DNA of 23,243 bases from CAADGU01 sp964581605 (GTDB lineage: Bacteria > Chloroflexota > Anaerolineae > Promineifilales > Promineifilaceae), in NCBI GenBank assembly GCA_964581605.1, contig CAZOPF010000088.1, positions 1-23,243 on the forward strand, in the 5' to 3' direction. A program made the position numbers and the translations under genes. The first letter of the stretch is position 1. Every line of letters starts with the position of its first letter. Positions 21,947 through 23,243 of this stretch are shown in pieces. The notes under the pieces were generated by a model. It saw nothing but the letters and a program-made list of their open reading frames with translations. It was not told the DNA's origin and did no database searches.

Positions 21947-22795
21947 ATGGAAAAGATCGCTGTGATTGGCGCGGGCACGATGGGGGCGGGTATTGCTCAG
22001 GCATCCGCATTGGCTGGTTATCAGGTGGTGTTGTATGACATCAGTACGGCCGTGCTGCAAACGGCGTTGACCAACCTGCAGGCATCAATTGACCAGGGTG
22101 TGGCGCGAGGCAAGACGGCCGCCGCTGTCGCCGCGCAGGCCAAAACAGCTTGTACTCTTACTACATCGCTGGCAGATGCGGCTCAGGTTGATCTGGTGAT
22201 TGAGGCCGCACCGGAGAAAATCGAGTTGAAACGGCAAATTTTTGGTGAATTGGAAAGCCATGCCCCGGCCCACACCATTTTTGCCAGCAATACCTCCAGT
22301 TTGAGCATTAACGTGCTGGCGGCCGCTACCCAACGCCAGGAGCAATTTGTAGGGTTACATTTTTTCAACCCGGCGCATGTGATGAAGCTGGTGGAGGTGG
22401 TAACAGGGGATTTTACCAATCAAACCACTCTCGGGGCGGCACTGGCCTTTGTGGAGCGATTGGGGAAAACGGTCGTCCTTTGCCAGGATACACCCGCTTT
22501 TATTGTCAATCGGGTGGCACGGCCGTTTTACGGCGAAGCGTTCCGGCTATTGGGCGAAAATGCGGCCGACCACGCCACTATTGACAAACTGATGAAGTCA
22601 TTAGGCTTTCGCATGGGGCCATTTGAATTGATTGACCTGATTGGCTGTGATGTGAACTTTGCCGTCACCCAGTCCGTTTACGAAGCATACTTCCACGACC
22701 CTAAATACCGGCCACACCCCATCCAGCAGCGTATGGTAGAAAGTGGGCGCCTCGGCCGCAAAAGCGGGCAGGGCTTTTATCATTACGCTGAATAG
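21947..22795 (+). CDS. 3-hydroxyacyl-CoA dehydrogenase (PaaH/Hbd type)
   Basis: NAD-dependent L-3-hydroxyacyl-CoA dehydrogenase of 282 aa, the short single-function form. Seen: Rossmann motif KIAVIGAGTMGAGIAQ (residues 3-18), DLVIEAAPEKIELKRQIF, ASNTSSLSI with the conserved Ser-Asn region, the catalytic His and Glu of GLHFFNPAHVMKLVEVV, TPAFIVNRVARPFYGEA, and GFRMGPFELIDLIGCDV. The C-terminal RPHPIQQRMVESGRLGRKSG and GFYHYAE are standard. Oxidises 3-hydroxyacyl-CoA to 3-oxoacyl-CoA, the step after the upstream crotonase. GGGGAG lies 4 bases before the ATG, inside the preceding gene. No terminator with a T tract is seen; a 55-bp repeat begins 24 bases after the stop. Confidence 0.92.
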   Translation: MEKIAVIGAGTMGAGIAQASALAGYQVVLYDISTAVLQTALTNLQASIDQGVARGKTAAAVAAQAKTACTLTTSLADAAQVDLVIEAAPEKIELKRQIFGELESHAPAHTIFASNTSSLSINVLAAATQRQEQFVGLHFFNPAHVMKLVEVVTGDFTNQTTLGAALAFVERLGKTVVLCQDTPAFIVNRVARPFYGEAFRLLGENAADHATIDKLMKSLGFRMGPFELIDLIGCDVNFAVTQSVYEAYFHDPKYRPHPIQQRMVESGRLGRKSGQGFYHYAE

Positions 22796-22818
22796 TCGGG
22801 GGGCAACTTTTGAAAACT

Positions 22819-22873
22819 GTTTGTAATAAGCGATTTATCGCCGGCGGACGGCACTAACGTGCCTGCTGCAAAC
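22819..22873. repeat. 55-bp REP-like element, copy 2
   Basis: Same length as the element at 19773-19827, in opposite orientation, with 46 of 55 positions identical. The GCGATTTATCGC hairpin is kept. In the GGCACTAACGTGCC half, the loop differs from copy 1. The right end touches the end of the RHS fragment. Confidence 0.9.
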
Positions 22874-23160
22874 TATTTACGAGGAGTCCCTCTGTTGTGG
22901 CCGCCCACCCATACACGCAGTGCCACCACCTGCCCGGCCAACACTGTAAGTAATGTGTCTTGTCGTGGTACGGCCGTTGACCTCCTCCTCATAGCCGGGG
23001 AAGGGATAGTAGGTGGTCACGCCTGACGGGGCGATGGTTTTGGTGCGGAGGCCGGCCGCATCGTAGGTAAAGCTGGTGGTGCGGCCGTTGTTACCCACGC
23101 TGCTCAGTTCATTCTCCACATTGAAATTCTGGGTGTAGTCGTCCTTTTTTGGGGCTTGAC
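22873..23160 (-). pseudogene. RHS/YD-repeat protein fragment with a frameshift
   Basis: The minus strand encodes an RHS-repeat end: YTQNFNVENELSSVG, TTSFTYDAAGLRTKT, TTYYPFPGYEEEVNG, then RHITYSV. After that the frame must shift by one base to continue with LAGQVVALRVWVGG to TAG at 22875-22873. An extra base in the stretch AGTGTTGGCC explains it; TAC AGT TTG GCC would give the usual YSLAGQ. The first frame instead runs to TAA at 22879-22877. No start is visible. Upstream the homology stops at the CAGCAGG hairpin near 23162. RHS proteins are large surface or polymorphic-toxin proteins; this is a displaced C-terminal piece of the repeat region, not a working gene. Confidence 0.75.
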
Positions 23161-23161
23161 A

Positions 23162-23193
23162 AAGCCTGTCCCCAGCAGGGGACTGTCAGGCTT
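23162..23193. repeat. AAGCCTG...CAGGCTT hairpin at the window's right end
   Basis: AAGCCTG-TCCCC (23162-23173), loop AGCA, then GGGGA-CTGT-CAGGCTT (23178-23193). The right arm has four bases (ACTG or CTGT) with no partner on the left, as if the left arm had lost ACAG. It marks the upstream edge of the RHS fragment. 23194-23243 holds nothing recognised. Confidence 0.7.
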
Positions 23194-23243
23194 ATTGGTC
23201 GTTGAGGAGTTGCAGAAATACAGCAGTCGTGGGCGCGGTGGCG

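Noticed and set aside
21153..22795. A complete phenylacetate degradation operon
   Set aside because: Only the crotonase and dehydrogenase are present; no paaABCDE, paaZ, paaK or thiolase is visible in the window.

Overview
The window looks like one scaffolded contig from an environmental bacterium of the phylum Chloroflexota, probably Anaerolineae or a relative. That assignment is an inference from gene content and style: a moderately GC-rich genome, GlpABC with a Dha phosphotransferase system, KimA and KhtTU potassium transporters, TA debris, RHS fragments and many short intergenic repeats. No rRNA or tRNA gene is visible, so the taxonomy is unproven. A run of 100 N (18553-18652) marks a scaffold gap.

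Layout. (1) 1-3929 is a potassium block: a KimA-type K+ symporter (+) converges on a khtT-khtU K+/H+ antiporter operon (-). (2) 4131-5318 is a trans-sulfuration-type PLP enzyme, divergent from khtTU. (3) 5371-7235 is a toxin-antitoxin patch: a TumA/TumE-like pair whose toxin gene has an in-frame amber codon, the C-terminal stub of a VapC/PIN toxin, another decayed fragment, and an intact MazE/MazF-type pair with a good promoter and palindromic operator candidate. (4) 7479-7868 is an unrecognised acidic protein. (5) 7926-20563 is a long minus-strand glycerol and dihydroxyacetone cluster, in transcription order glpF, dhaK, [assembly gap], glpK, dhaR, glpA, glpB, glpC, dhaM. (6) 21153-22795 is a two-gene CoA operon (PaaG-like crotonase and 3-hydroxyacyl-CoA dehydrogenase) with a near-consensus promoter and operator-like dyads. 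(7) 22873-23160 is a frameshifted RHS-repeat fragment.

How the genes work together. GlpF admits glycerol. GlpK phosphorylates it and GlpABC oxidises glycerol-3-phosphate to DHAP, passing electrons to the quinone pool. In parallel, DhaK (with DhaL, not seen and probably hidden in the gap) phosphorylates dihydroxyacetone with phosphate relayed from PEP through DhaM. Here DhaM is an EIIA-HPr-complete-EI fusion, so the relay could be self-contained. DhaR is the expected transcription factor. No glycerol dehydrogenase is present to make dihydroxyacetone.

Two genome-scale patterns stand out. The palindrome ACGGCCGT occurs about 50 times by eye, in coding and non-coding DNA, where less than one would be expected by chance; it resembles cyanobacterial HIP1 in behaviour. 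Also, most intergenic gaps of the glycerol cluster hold hairpins built from tandem 6-9 bp units, and one such heptamer array lies inside dhaM, encoding the linker between its EIIA and HPr domains.
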